Positions 17,726-26,413 of a stretch of DNA of 64,000 nucleotides are shown here, piece by piece (within the stretch, counting starts at the first letter, position 1; every line of letters starts with the position of its first letter). This DNA is from Bacillus sp. UNC41MFS5 (GTDB lineage: Bacteria > Bacillota > Bacilli > Bacillales_B > DSM-18226), in assembly GCF_000686805.1 (NCBI RefSeq), contig NZ_KK366018.1, forward strand, positions 37,759 through 101,758. The letters are read 5' to 3'. The position numbers and the translations under genes were made by a program. Under the pieces are notes generated by a model. That model was not told where the DNA came from. It saw only the letters and a list, made by a program, of their open reading frames with translations, and did no database searches.

Positions 17726-18340
17726 TTAAGCATTTTTCATGATAATACTTTCCAATGTATTTGCGACAACTTGACAGAAGTCTGCAATGTTTTCAAGTTC
17801 TTCATAGATTTCTTTATATTGAATAATACGAATAGGGTCTTTTTCGTTCGCAAACAGGTTTGTAATGGATTCACGCAGAATTGCATCACATTTTGATTCC
17901 AAGTCTTTAATTTTTATCGCATGCTCTCTCATGTTTAGTAATTTCTTTGATGCCAGCATTTCAACAGCTGTTTCAATTTCAGCTGTACAGCTTCTGATGG
18001 CTTCAACAAACCTAAGCATATAATCATCAGCATTAATAATTGAATACATTTCAAACAAGGCAGCAGTATGTTCTAATCCATCTAAAACATCATCCATGCT
18101 CATCGTCAGTGTTAAAATATCTTCACGTTCAATATAGGTGATGAAGGCATTATGTAAATCTTTGGTCACATCATGAACTAAAGAATCCCCCTTGTTCTCA
18201 TATTCCTTCATTTTTTCAGAGAAGATTTTAAGGTCGCTCACATTTTTAAGTTTATAATCCGCGAAGTAATTTGCACTTTCTTTTAAATTCGTAGCTATAT
18301 TCCCTAGATAATCGGCAAACTTGTCTTTTTTTCTTGCCAT
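17726..18340 (-). CDS. DUF47/PhoU-like partner of the Pit transporter (YkaA-like)
   Basis: A 204-residue all-helical cytoplasmic protein of the DUF47 family, related to PhoU. Typical segments are NKGDSLVHDVTKDLHNAFITYIEREDI and DDVLDGLEH, with acidic and His residues that may hold a metal cluster. The start follows GGAGGTCATACT. The gene ends 55 nt before pit and precedes it in the same operon. DUF47 proteins are thought to modulate Pit activity. Confidence 0.88.
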   Translation of the reverse strand: MARKKDKFADYLGNIATNLKESANYFADYKLKNVSDLKIFSEKMKEYENKGDSLVHDVTKDLHNAFITYIEREDILTLTMSMDDVLDGLEHTAALFEMYSIINADDYMLRFVEAIRSCTAEIETAVEMLASKKLLNMREHAIKIKDLESKCDAILRESITNLFANEKDPIRIIQYKEIYEELENIADFCQVVANTLESIIMKNA

Positions 18341-18621
18341 AGTATGACCTCCACAATTTTAAATAATCTAAACTTAATATTTCCTAATTGGACTCTACGA
18401 TTCAAGAATATTAGGAAAGAACCCTATCACAGCAATTAATAAGGCTGGAATAGCATTAAAGTATTCCATTACTGTAGATACTATCCTTGTGTTTTATTGT
18501 TTTAAAAAATTTGTGTAGTCAAATTTTGATGAAAGGTATATAATCAACTTTATATTTGTACCTATAAATTTAATAGATAACAATGATTTTAATAAGAGGG
18601 TATAAAAATGGAGGATATAAA

Positions 18622-20031
18622 ATGAAGTTTCCACATGATTTTTTATTCGGAGCTGCATCTGCTTCGTATCAAATAGAGGGTGCATGGAATGAGGATGGGA
18701 AGGGAGTTACCAATTGGGATGTCTTTTCAAAGATTCCGGGGAAAACGTATGAAGGGACCAACGGAGATGTAGCAATAGACCATTATCATCGCTACAAAGA
18801 AGATATTAAATTAATGGCAGAGATGGGTCTTGAATCGTACAGGTTTTCAATTTCATGGGCAAGGATATTGCCAACAGGGGACGGGGACGTCAATGAAAAA
18901 GGATTAGCATTTTATAATAATGTCATTAATGAATGTATAAAGTATGGAATCGTTCCATTTGTTACACTGTATCATTGGGATTTACCTTTGACGCTCGAAG
19001 AAGACGGAGGATGGACGAATAAACGAACAGCGGAAGCCTTCGTTAAGTATGCTGAAGTGTGTTTCAGGGCATTCGGGGACAGAGTTAAATATTGGATTAC
19101 CTTTAATGAAACAGTGATGTTTACGGGATTAGGCTATCTAAAGGGTGCACATCCACCAGGGATCCAAAATGATGAGAAAAAATACTTCCAAGCAACGCAT
19201 TATGTGTTTTATGCCCATGCAAAAGCGGTTGAAGTTTATAAGAAACTGAAACAGTACGGAGAAATCGGGATTACCCATGTGTTCTTACCAGCCTTCAGTG
19301 TGGATAATCAACCGGAGAATGTATTAGCAGCAAGACATGCTAATGAATATGAAACTTTTTGGTACTATGACCCTATTTTAAAAGGAGAATATCCGTCTTA
19401 TGTGGTTGAGCAGTTAAAGGAAAAGGGCTGGATGCCAATCTGGACGGAGGATGAGCTAAATACGTTAAAACGAAATGCAAGTAAAAATGATTTTATTGGA
19501 CTAAATTACTATCAGCCAATCCGAGTAGAAAAAAATCATGAATCTGCATCATCGATAGAACATTCAAGAGAAACATCTACATTAGCACCAGGTAACCCGT
19601 CATTTGATTATTTTTATCGTACAGTCAAAATGGAAGATAAGACCTATACAAAATGGGGATGGGAAATCTCACCACAAGGATTTTTAGATGGGCTGCATAT
19701 GTTGAAAGAGCGTTATGGTGATATTAAAATGTATGTAACTGAAAACGGCCTGGGTGATGAAGATCCGATAATCGAAGGTGAAATTGTTGATGTGCCTCGT
19801 ATAAAATATATTGAGGAACATTTAAAAGTGGTGAAGCGTGCGATTCAAGAAGGCATCCATCTAAAAGGGTATTATGCTTGGTCTGTGATTGATCTATTGA
19901 GTTGGTTAAATGGGTACAGAAAGCAATACGGATTTATCTACGTGGATCATAAGGATCACTTAAATCGAAAGAAAAAGCTTTCTTTTCACTGGTATAAGCA
20001 TATTATTGAGACTCGGGGAGAAGAGCTGTAG
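18622..20031 (+). CDS. GH1 6-phospho-beta-glycosidase
   Basis: A 469-residue glycoside hydrolase family 1 enzyme. The acid/base is Glu163 in TFNET and the nucleophile is Glu374 in VTENG. Near the C-terminus the segment SWLNGYRKQY (Ser427, Lys434, Tyr436) matches the phosphate-binding triad known from LacG (Ser428, Lys435, Tyr437). True beta-glucosidases have EW in place of SW. This points to 6-phospho sugars imported by a PTS. The ATG follows GGAGGATATAA; the upstream frame to 18583 lacks a ribosome binding site. No PTS genes are adjacent. A GntR regulator gene follows. Confidence 0.87.
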   Translation: MKFPHDFLFGAASASYQIEGAWNEDGKGVTNWDVFSKIPGKTYEGTNGDVAIDHYHRYKEDIKLMAEMGLESYRFSISWARILPTGDGDVNEKGLAFYNNVINECIKYGIVPFVTLYHWDLPLTLEEDGGWTNKRTAEAFVKYAEVCFRAFGDRVKYWITFNETVMFTGLGYLKGAHPPGIQNDEKKYFQATHYVFYAHAKAVEVYKKLKQYGEIGITHVFLPAFSVDNQPENVLAARHANEYETFWYYDPILKGEYPSYVVEQLKEKGWMPIWTEDELNTLKRNASKNDFIGLNYYQPIRVEKNHESASSIEHSRETSTLAPGNPSFDYFYRTVKMEDKTYTKWGWEISPQGFLDGLHMLKERYGDIKMYVTENGLGDEDPIIEGEIVDVPRIKYIEEHLKVVKRAIQEGIHLKGYYAWSVIDLLSWLNGYRKQYGFIYVDHKDHLNRKKKLSFHWYKHIIETRGEEL

Positions 20032-20036
20032 ATAAA

Positions 20037-20075
20037 AGAACCTCTTGATTTTTATCAAGAGGTTCTGTGTATAAT
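20037..20075 (+). promoter_or_regulatory. Hairpin/palindrome with embedded promoter before the gntR gene
   Basis: AGAACCTCTTGAT (20037-20049) and ATCAAGAGGTTCT (20054-20066) form a perfect 13-bp inverted repeat without a T tract after it. A TATAAT -10 (20070-20075) follows 39 nt before the gntR start, and TTGATT inside the palindrome could be its -35 (19-bp spacer). It may act as weak terminator, operator for autoregulation, or both. Confidence 0.45.
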
Positions 20076-20113
20076 AGAGGCATAAAAGTTTGAACGAATA
20101 AAAGGGAGACTTT

Positions 20114-20821
20114 ATGGCTGTTAAATACAAAGGAATAGCTGATTGTTTAGAACAAGAAATTCGTGATGGGAAATTTGATCACACAAAAAAGTTGCCGACA
20201 GAGGATGAACTGATCAAAAAATTCGAAGTGAGCCGAAATACGATTCGAAAATCTATTAATCAGCTAGTCAATCGCGGCCATATTTACCAGGTCCAGGGCA
20301 GTGGCATGTTTTTAAGGGAAAAATCTGAAACCGATACCATCAATTTAGGGAGCCTTAGAGGCTTAACTGTTGATTTGGCTTCAAAAATCATTGAGACAAA
20401 AATTCTGACCTTACAGGTTGTAGAAGCGGATGAAATCATCGCCAACCAAATGCGTTGTGAAGTCGGCTCAAATGTTTATTATATTAAGCGGCTGAGAATG
20501 GTAGATCATGAACCTTTCTCCATTGAAATTAGTTACTTTAATAAAGATATTGTACGGTATTTAAATGAAGATATTGCTTCGAGTTCGATTTATAGTTACC
20601 TGATCGATGACCTTAAATTAACCATTGGTTTTGCTGATAAAGTTATTACCTGTGAGAAAATTGAGGAAGCAGATGCAGAATTGCTGCATGTTCATCCGCT
20701 AGATCCCGCGTTGATTATTGAAAATACAGTTTGTTTAACGAATGGGACCATCTTTGAAGTATCTAAGTCATTGTTCCATTATCAAAAAGCAAAAATCTTA
20801 AATCGAATTAATTTTAAATAA
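20114..20821 (+). CDS. GntR/UTRA family transcriptional regulator
   Basis: A 235-residue HutC-type regulator. The winged-helix GntR domain (about 1-70) has LPTEDELIKKFEVSRNTIRKSINQL and GSGMFL. The UTRA ligand-binding domain (about 85-235) has YYIKRLRMVD and the PFSIEISYF segment. UTRA domains sense small sugars such as phospho-sugars or GlcNAc-6-P. It follows the phospho-beta-glycosidase gene, which it probably represses in the absence of the phospho-beta-glycoside (inference). Confidence 0.85.
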   Translation: MAVKYKGIADCLEQEIRDGKFDHTKKLPTEDELIKKFEVSRNTIRKSINQLVNRGHIYQVQGSGMFLREKSETDTINLGSLRGLTVDLASKIIETKILTLQVVEADEIIANQMRCEVGSNVYYIKRLRMVDHEPFSIEISYFNKDIVRYLNEDIASSSIYSYLIDDLKLTIGFADKVITCEKIEEADAELLHVHPLDPALIIENTVCLTNGTIFEVSKSLFHYQKAKILNRINFK

Positions 20822-20857
20822 AATCCGGTTAAGACTTATCATCTTAACCGATTTTTT
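20822..20857 (+). terminator. Terminator after gntR
   Basis: CGGTTAAGA (20826-20834) pairs with TCTTAACCG (20842-20850), with flanking A/T pairs and T6. Confidence 0.87.
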
Positions 20858-21013
20858 GCGTGGGCGCGAATTGTTTTTTACTTACTTCGTATGTGACATG
20901 CGCCCTTCATCATACATTTTCTAAAAGGGAACTTTATAACGGATTTCACCAGAATAACGCACCTGCTGCAAGAAATTGAGGAAAGGTAAATGAAAAAACA
21001 GGAGGGGCTAAGT

Positions 21014-21490
21014 ATGAAATTCACGATCCAGTATATTCCTCTTAACAAAATCAAGCCAGATTTATCGATGAAAATTACAGAGCACCTTAAGAGACTACAG
21101 AGAGTCATGTGGGATTGTATGTTTGTTTTGGTTGTCAAAAAAAATCGCAAGGATGGCAACTACATTATTGTTAGCGGGCAAGAGCGATTCGAATCCCTTA
21201 AAAAGCACACGAAAAATATTTATGCTCCCTGTATAGTCGATAAAAGCAGCAGTTCCACTGGAATGATATCGTGGTTTCATCGATTGAGGAACAAACAACC
21301 CCTTGATGACTTTCCTTTAATGCCGTCCAGCTGGTCTATCGTCCGATCGTTTTTAAAGCAAGAACCTCGATTTAAACAACTGTCCCGGTCCGAGCAAATA
21401 AGAGTGCTCCTCATAGCTGCCCATTACAAGAAAACTGTTATTTATTCCATGAGAACAACTGTGAATGAGATTCTAAGAAGTAAAAATTGA
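21014..21490 (+). CDS. ParB/Srx-fold-like protein of unknown function
   Basis: A protein of about 158 residues. The N-terminal part (about 3-75) resembles a ParB N-terminal domain: IQYIPLNKIKPD, then VLVVKKN and YIIVSGQERFESLKK (the ParB GxxR-like loop is SGQERF). The C-terminal half is basic and helical, possibly DNA-binding. It is not the chromosomal ParB, which is far longer. GGAGGGG lies 6 nt before the ATG at 21014, so the ATG at 20990 is not favoured. It stands alone and its function is unknown. Confidence 0.55.
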   Translation: MKFTIQYIPLNKIKPDLSMKITEHLKRLQRVMWDCMFVLVVKKNRKDGNYIIVSGQERFESLKKHTKNIYAPCIVDKSSSSTGMISWFHRLRNKQPLDDFPLMPSSWSIVRSFLKQEPRFKQLSRSEQIRVLLIAAHYKKTVIYSMRTTVNEILRSKN

Positions 21491-21509
21491 TTCCCACAAC
21501 AAAAAACAA

Positions 21510-21546
21510 GCCCGATTTTGCTTCATGATTGAAGCGAAAATCGGGC
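21510..21546. terminator. Bidirectional terminator
   Basis: GCCCGATTTTGCTTCA (21510-21525) pairs with TGAAGCGAAAATCGGGC (21530-21546, one bulge). It separates the ParB-like gene and the converging MocR gene. Confidence 0.88.
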
Positions 21547-21570
21547 CTTTCATTTTCAAAAGCTTTCTAC

Positions 21571-23052
21571 TTAAAAAAATGGTGCACTGTCATGGATTTG
21601 TTTTGATGACAATTGGGAATGAAGGATGTTACATAATGTTGTGATTCCCTGTTGTAACAGAGGCTCGTTCATATAAGAGTAACTTACACGCAGGTGATGA
21701 TTTTCTTGCTCGACTGGAAAACATGCCGACCCAGGTAAGAAAGTTAGTTGCTGTTTCTTTGCCTCTAAAAGAACATGATTACTATCTAGCCAGGAAGGAA
21801 GACTGATCCACACGTTTAATCCACCCTCCGGGATACTCCATGATACGCCATCCGGCATATGTTGGGAAAGTAACTCAAGGACCAAATCGCGGCGAATTCT
21901 TAAAGCCGTTCTCAACTTTTTATAGTGATCGTTCATTTGTTTAGAGTAAATAAATGGCAGGACGGCTTTTTGTGTGAGTAAAGGACTTCCAAGGTCAGAA
22001 TTGGCTTTGGCTGCCAAAAGTCGATTAAATACAGTGCCAGAAGCAGCCAAAATTCCAATTCGACAACCTGGCGCAAGTGTTTTACTTAACCCTTTTAAGT
22101 AAATCACATGACCGTTATGGTCTAAACTTTTAATGGGTGACGGTGGTTTTTTATCAAAATAAATTTCACCCCATGGGTCATCTTCAATAATTAGACAATG
22201 GATACTTTGTGCGATCGCAAGAAGTTGTCTGCGGCGTCTTGAAGTCATAACCGCACCTGTAGGATTATGAAAAGTTGGAATGGTATAGATAATTTTAGGT
22301 TTATGCTTGTCACATAAATTTTGGAGGATATCTACACGCATACCGTCCTTATCAACAGGGACGGTGAGTACAATAGCGCCTCTCCCTCGAAAAACATCAA
22401 TTGCTCCCGGGTATGTAGGGGCTTCCATAATGACCACATCTCCCGGACCAACAAATGTACGGGCAACAAGGTCAATTCCTTGCTGTGAACCACTTGTAAC
22501 TAAAATGTTCTCGGGAGTAGTAGAAACACCAACTCTCTGCAAATACTCATCCATTGCCTTTCTAAGATGGATGTCTCCTTGGATTTCTCCGTATTGAGAC
22601 AATATTCTAGGGTTATCGGAAAGTATTTGGTGAATCTCTCGTTCTAAATAGCGATTAGGAAGAAGTCCGGGATCAATCATAGAGGAGGACAGGTTAATCT
22701 TTTCAGGGACTAGATGAAATCGTCCAAATTGAGATCTAGGTAAATAATCTTGAACAGATAACTGCCAATCATACGAAAACATCTCATCATTGCTTTCCTC
22801 AGTTGCTTTTCTGTTCATTTTTACAAACGTTCCTTTTCCTTGGACAGAATTGATAAATCCTTCTTGTTCCAATTGCTGATACGCCTTTACTGCAGTAACC
22901 AAACTTACTCCTAGTTGTTTTGATAGATCGCGGACGGAAGGTAATTGTAAACCCTCTTGAAGGAGTCCTGATCGAATGCGATCCACAATAGACTGATAGA
23001 TTTGTTTTGATAGTGAAACTTCACCATTTCGTTGAATTTCGATTTGCATCAT
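21571..23052 (-). CDS. MocR/PdxR-type GntR regulator with aminotransferase domain
   Basis: A 493-residue regulator. A GntR winged helix (about 10-80; LPSVRDLSKQLGVSLVTAVKAYQQLEQEG) is joined to a class I aminotransferase-like domain (about 115-480). The PLP lysine is in YLKGLSKTLAPGCRIG. MocR proteins use PLP or PLP adducts as effector and usually regulate the divergent gene. The divergent gene here is a PhzF-family enzyme, and repeated AGTGTTATA boxes fill the shared intergenic region. The start ATG follows AAGGGGATAATT. Confidence 0.9.
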   Translation of the reverse strand: MMQIEIQRNGEVSLSKQIYQSIVDRIRSGLLQEGLQLPSVRDLSKQLGVSLVTAVKAYQQLEQEGFINSVQGKGTFVKMNRKATEESNDEMFSYDWQLSVQDYLPRSQFGRFHLVPEKINLSSSMIDPGLLPNRYLEREIHQILSDNPRILSQYGEIQGDIHLRKAMDEYLQRVGVSTTPENILVTSGSQQGIDLVARTFVGPGDVVIMEAPTYPGAIDVFRGRGAIVLTVPVDKDGMRVDILQNLCDKHKPKIIYTIPTFHNPTGAVMTSRRRRQLLAIAQSIHCLIIEDDPWGEIYFDKKPPSPIKSLDHNGHVIYLKGLSKTLAPGCRIGILAASGTVFNRLLAAKANSDLGSPLLTQKAVLPFIYSKQMNDHYKKLRTALRIRRDLVLELLSQHMPDGVSWSIPEGGLNVWISLPSWLDSNHVLLEAKKQQLTFLPGSACFPVEQENHHLRVSYSYMNEPLLQQGITTLCNILHSQLSSKQIHDSAPFF

Positions 23053-23064
23053 AATTATCCCCTT

Positions 23065-23143
23065 AGTGTTATACTACCGTCTTGAGTGTTATATAGTGTT
23101 CAATATAAACTACTCGTAAATAATTATTTTACATTATAACACT
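23065..23143. promoter_or_regulatory. Repeated AGTGTTATA operator boxes between mocR and phzF
   Basis: AGTGTTATA occurs at 23065-23073 and 23085-23093 (20 bp apart), a half copy AGTGTT at 23095-23100, and the inverse TATAACACT at 23135-23143. Direct repeats about two helical turns apart plus one inverted copy are the usual architecture for MocR dimer binding. The last box abuts the phzF ribosome binding site. Confidence 0.7.
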
Positions 23144-23158
23144 TGGAGGGAATAATGA

Positions 23159-23941
23159 ATGAAATATTATGTTGTTGATGCCTTTGCCGAAAAAGTATTT
23201 GAAGGAAATCCAGCTGGGGTAAGTATTATGAATGAATGGATCCCAGACGAGATCATGCAGAAAATTGCGATAGAAAATAATTTATCTGAAACCGCATTTG
23301 CTGTAAAGGTGGAAAAAATATATCGGCTCCGCTGGTTTACTCCAGGAGGAGAGATCAACCTTTGTGGTCACGCAACGTTAGCAACCGCTTATGTGATTTT
23401 GAATTTTGTAGAAAAACAAGAGGAATCCGTCCAATTTGATACGCTTAGTGGAGTGCTTACCGTAAACAAAATAGGGGACATGTATGAATTAAATTTCCCG
23501 GTTGTTTCATCAGAAAAAGTACCTGTGACGGAACAAATGATTGAAGCCTTGGGAGTTGTCCCAACAGAAGCCTATTTAAATAGAGACCTAGTTTTGGTAT
23601 TAGACTCAGAAGTAGACGTGAAAAAAGCTAGTCCAGACTTTTCGAAATTAGAAAAACTACCTGAAGGCCTTGGTGTCTGTATAACCGCTAAAGGAAATGA
23701 TTGTGATTTTGTTTCCAGAGGATTCTTCCCAAAACTAAAGGTTAATGAAGATCCTGTGACTGGTTCTTTACACTGCAGCTTGATTCCATTTTGGTCTGAG
23801 AGACTAGAAAAAAAAGAAATGGTGGCTAAACAGTTATCCAATAGAGGCGGCACACTTTATTGTAAACTTGAAGGGACGCGAGTGAGGATGGCCGGAAAAG
23901 CAGCACTTTATTCGATTGCGGAATTACAAATCGGGTATTAA
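23159..23941 (+). CDS. PhzF family epimerase/isomerase
   Basis: A 260-residue PhzF-like protein. Typical motifs are VDAFAEKVFEGNPAGV at the N-terminus, the catalytic-Glu segment NNLSETAFAV (Glu near residue 45), the INLCGHATLA loop and the second-domain EDPVTGSLHC. Members isomerise or epimerise small metabolites; the substrate is unknown. It is shorter than full PhzF (about 280-300), with a shortened second half. GGAGGG sits 8 nt before the ATG. It is divergent from the MocR regulator and followed by an MFS exporter gene, so the three may form one functional unit. Confidence 0.85.
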   Translation: MKYYVVDAFAEKVFEGNPAGVSIMNEWIPDEIMQKIAIENNLSETAFAVKVEKIYRLRWFTPGGEINLCGHATLATAYVILNFVEKQEESVQFDTLSGVLTVNKIGDMYELNFPVVSSEKVPVTEQMIEALGVVPTEAYLNRDLVLVLDSEVDVKKASPDFSKLEKLPEGLGVCITAKGNDCDFVSRGFFPKLKVNEDPVTGSLHCSLIPFWSERLEKKEMVAKQLSNRGGTLYCKLEGTRVRMAGKAALYSIAELQIGY

Positions 23942-24067
23942 GATTTGAAAATGCGCAAATGTGAGGAGCGGCATTTTTGCAGCTATTTCACATTCGAATC
24001 CTGTGTTGACAGGTATGTTATTATAAACTTATTCTGAAAATTCACAACAACTGGAGGATAAAAAGAC

Positions 24068-25339
24068 TTGAGACGGATTCATTATAGTTGGTTTATTTTA
24101 TTGATTACATTCTTTTCTATTATTGTAGCAGGCATTGTTCGATCCTCCTCAGGAGTGTTGATTGTCCCTTTGGAAAATGCATTCGGATGGGATCGGTCAT
24201 TAATTTCGATGGCATTTGCGGTTAACCTTTTACTTTACGGCATTTCTGGACCTTTTATGGCAGCGCTGTTGGAGGAAATCGGTTTAAAGAAAATGATGGT
24301 CTTAGCTATGACTACACTGCTTATCGGTGTTTTGCTCACTCTTTTTATGGCGGAACCTTGGCAATTAATGATCATTTGGGGAGTAATCATTGGCTTAGGA
24401 TCGGGGTTGTTCTTAACGATTTTAAGTCCCTATGTTGCGAATCATTGGTTTGAAAAAAGAAGGGGACTTGCAGTAGGCATTTTGACTGCGAGTACAGCGA
24501 CTGGACAGTTAATACTTCTCCCGCTGTTAGCGATTATTATCGAAGCATATTCGTGGAAATGGGCGATTGGCTTTATTCTAATCCTTAGCTTCCTTATGTT
24601 AGTTATCATCTTATTATTTATGAAAAACTCACCAAAAGAAATAGGTCTTCTTCGATATGGATTAGAAGAAGAGCCACCTGTACAGCAAGTCGTCCAAAAG
24701 ATTAATCCGATTATTATCGCCTTTCGTACATTGTTTGAAGCAGTAAAAGTGAAGGAATTTTGGTTACTTTCAGGCAGTTTCTTTATTTGCGGCCTTTCGA
24801 CAAGTGGATTAATTGGTACTCATTTCATTTCTTATTGTATTGGCTTTGGGTTTACGGCAGTCACAGCCGCTTCGATGCTTTCGTTTATGGGGATTTTCGA
24901 TTTAATCGGAACCACTCTTTCTGGTTGGTTATCAGACAGGTTCGATAACCGTTGGCTGCTGTTTTGGTATTACGCTTTAAGAGGCGCTTCACTAGTATTT
25001 CTCCCTTTTGCACTAAATGAAGGTTCTATTACTCTACTTATTATTTTTTCTGTGTTTTACGGATTAGATTGGATTGCAACTGTCCCGCCAACCGTAAACA
25101 TTTCACGGCAAATCTTTGGAATCGAAAAAAGTGTCGTTGTTTATGGATGGATCTTTGCAGCCCATCAGTTGGGTTCAGCTGTGGCGGCCGGTGGAGGCGG
25201 GATCATCTATAATATTTTCAACTCCTATACATGGGCATTTATGCTGGCAGGAATGTTTTGTTTGTTAGCCAGTCTATTTGTGATTGTGATAAAAAAGCAA
25301 AATGTAAAAGTTGAAGTGAAACAAACTTATAATGCTTAG
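24068..25339 (+). CDS. MFS transporter
   Basis: A 423-residue, 12-helix major facilitator of the monocarboxylate/YbfB-like type: GIVRSSSGVLIVPLENAFGWDRSLIS in helix 1, and NHWFEKRRGLAVGILTAS after helix 4. It starts at TTG (24068) after GGAGGATAAAAAGAC. A TTGACA -35 lies at 24005-24010. It is downstream of phzF and may export or import its product. A truncated, frameshifted second copy of this gene, including its promoter region, lies 5.8 kb downstream (29770-30101). Confidence 0.85.
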   Translation: MRRIHYSWFILLITFFSIIVAGIVRSSSGVLIVPLENAFGWDRSLISMAFAVNLLLYGISGPFMAALLEEIGLKKMMVLAMTTLLIGVLLTLFMAEPWQLMIIWGVIIGLGSGLFLTILSPYVANHWFEKRRGLAVGILTASTATGQLILLPLLAIIIEAYSWKWAIGFILILSFLMLVIILLFMKNSPKEIGLLRYGLEEEPPVQQVVQKINPIIIAFRTLFEAVKVKEFWLLSGSFFICGLSTSGLIGTHFISYCIGFGFTAVTAASMLSFMGIFDLIGTTLSGWLSDRFDNRWLLFWYYALRGASLVFLPFALNEGSITLLIIFSVFYGLDWIATVPPTVNISRQIFGIEKSVVVYGWIFAAHQLGSAVAAGGGGIIYNIFNSYTWAFMLAGMFCLLASLFVIVIKKQNVKVEVKQTYNA

Positions 25340-25419
25340 ATAAAAAATAAAAGGCTGTATCGTATACGTTCTGTTTTCGAGTAGAAAACATTATGTTATT
25401 AATTGAATAGTTTAAAGTT

Positions 25420-25454
25420 AAAAAGCATTTCTTTGCGAATAAGGAATGCTTTTT
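25420..25454 (+). terminator. Terminator after the MFS gene
   Basis: AAAAAGCATTTC pairs with GGAATGCTTTTT (one G-U pair) around an 11-nt loop. Confidence 0.75.
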
Positions 25455-25581
25455 ATTTACATAAAAAATCAAAGGATATACCTATAACAACAATAATCTA
25501 ATTAAAACCAATAAGTTTTTATTGATAAACGATAAATAATGCATTAAAATTAAATAATAATTAATTAAGTGAGGTGCTTTT

Positions 25582-26064
25582 ATGAAACAAGTTACGACAC
25601 TCTTTTTAAAGGTAGCTGTTATTTTTATAGGAATCCCAGTTCTTGCTTTGTGCATCTTTATGGTGCCTGAGATTGGGAATGTTGCAGCAAAATTGATTCC
25701 TGAGTTTTCCTATATAAAATATCTCGTTTCCATTATTTTTTATGCATCAGTGATTCCTTTTTACTTTGCTTTGTATCAAGCATTCAAACTTTTACGCTAT
25801 ATTGACAAAAATGAAGCTTTTTCCGAATTGTCTGTATATGCATTAAAGAAAATCAAGCACTGTGCGATCACAATCAGTATCTTGCATGTGCTCGTCTTAC
25901 CGCTATTCTATCTCTTTGCGGATAAAGACGACGCCCCAGGTGTCATCTTTGTCGGATTAGTTGTTCCTTTTGCTTCACTCGTGATTGCAGTTTTTGCTGC
26001 TGTTCTCCAAAAGCTTTTAAAAGAAGCGATTGATATAAAATCAGAAAATGATTTAACGGTCTGA
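25582..26064 (+). CDS. DUF2975 family membrane protein
   Basis: A 160-residue protein with four hydrophobic segments (about 8-30, 45-70, 92-112, 122-145) and the charged loop LLRYIDKNEAFSELSVYALKKIKHC typical of DUF2975. These proteins are almost always followed by a small XRE repressor, as here (10-nt gap). The function is unknown. The gene has GAGGTG before its ATG and probably forms a two-gene operon. Confidence 0.8.
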   Translation: MKQVTTLFLKVAVIFIGIPVLALCIFMVPEIGNVAAKLIPEFSYIKYLVSIIFYASVIPFYFALYQAFKLLRYIDKNEAFSELSVYALKKIKHCAITISILHVLVLPLFYLFADKDDAPGVIFVGLVVPFASLVIAVFAAVLQKLLKEAIDIKSENDLTV

Positions 26065-26074
26065 GGTGAAAACA

Positions 26075-26290
26075 ATGGCGATAATAATCAATATTGATGT
26101 GATGCTGGCGAAAAGGAAAATGAGCGTAACGGAACTTTCCGAGAGGGTTGGAATTACAATGGCGAACCTATCCATTCTGAAAAACGGGAAAGCAAAAGCA
26201 GTTCGTTTTTCCACATTAGAAGCGATATGTAAGGCTTTGGATTGTCAACCTGGAGATATTTTAGAGTACAAAAGCGAAGAAAAACCTTAA
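26075..26290 (+). CDS. Small XRE-family regulator (YozG-like)
   Basis: A 71-residue Cro/CI-type helix-turn-helix protein: MSVTELSERVGITMANLSILKNGKAKAVRFSTLEAICKALDCQPGDILEY. The ATG at 26075 follows GAGGTGAAAAC. The upstream in-frame GTG (26066) lies inside that ribosome binding site. It is paired with DUF2975 and probably controls the expression of the pair. Confidence 0.87.
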   Translation: MAIIINIDVMLAKRKMSVTELSERVGITMANLSILKNGKAKAVRFSTLEAICKALDCQPGDILEYKSEEKP

Positions 26291-26302
26291 AATATTACAT
26301 TA

Positions 26303-26337
26303 AAAAAGGAGAAACACGATAATTGTTTCTCCTTTTT
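26303..26337 (+). terminator. Terminator after the XRE gene
   Basis: AAAAAGGAGAAACA (26303-26316) pairs with TGTTTCTCCTTTTT (26324-26337). Confidence 0.92.
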
Positions 26338-26413
26338 ATATAGGATTTTAAGCAAGCACCTAAAAGAACCATACATAATTCAAGGGCTGCTCCGCCAGTA
26401 TTTTACCAATGCA

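Noticed and set aside
20037..20066. Perfect 13-bp hairpin after the phospho-beta-glycosidase as an ordinary terminator
   Set aside because: No T tract follows, and a TATAAT box for the next gene lies right behind it; kept as regulatory element instead.
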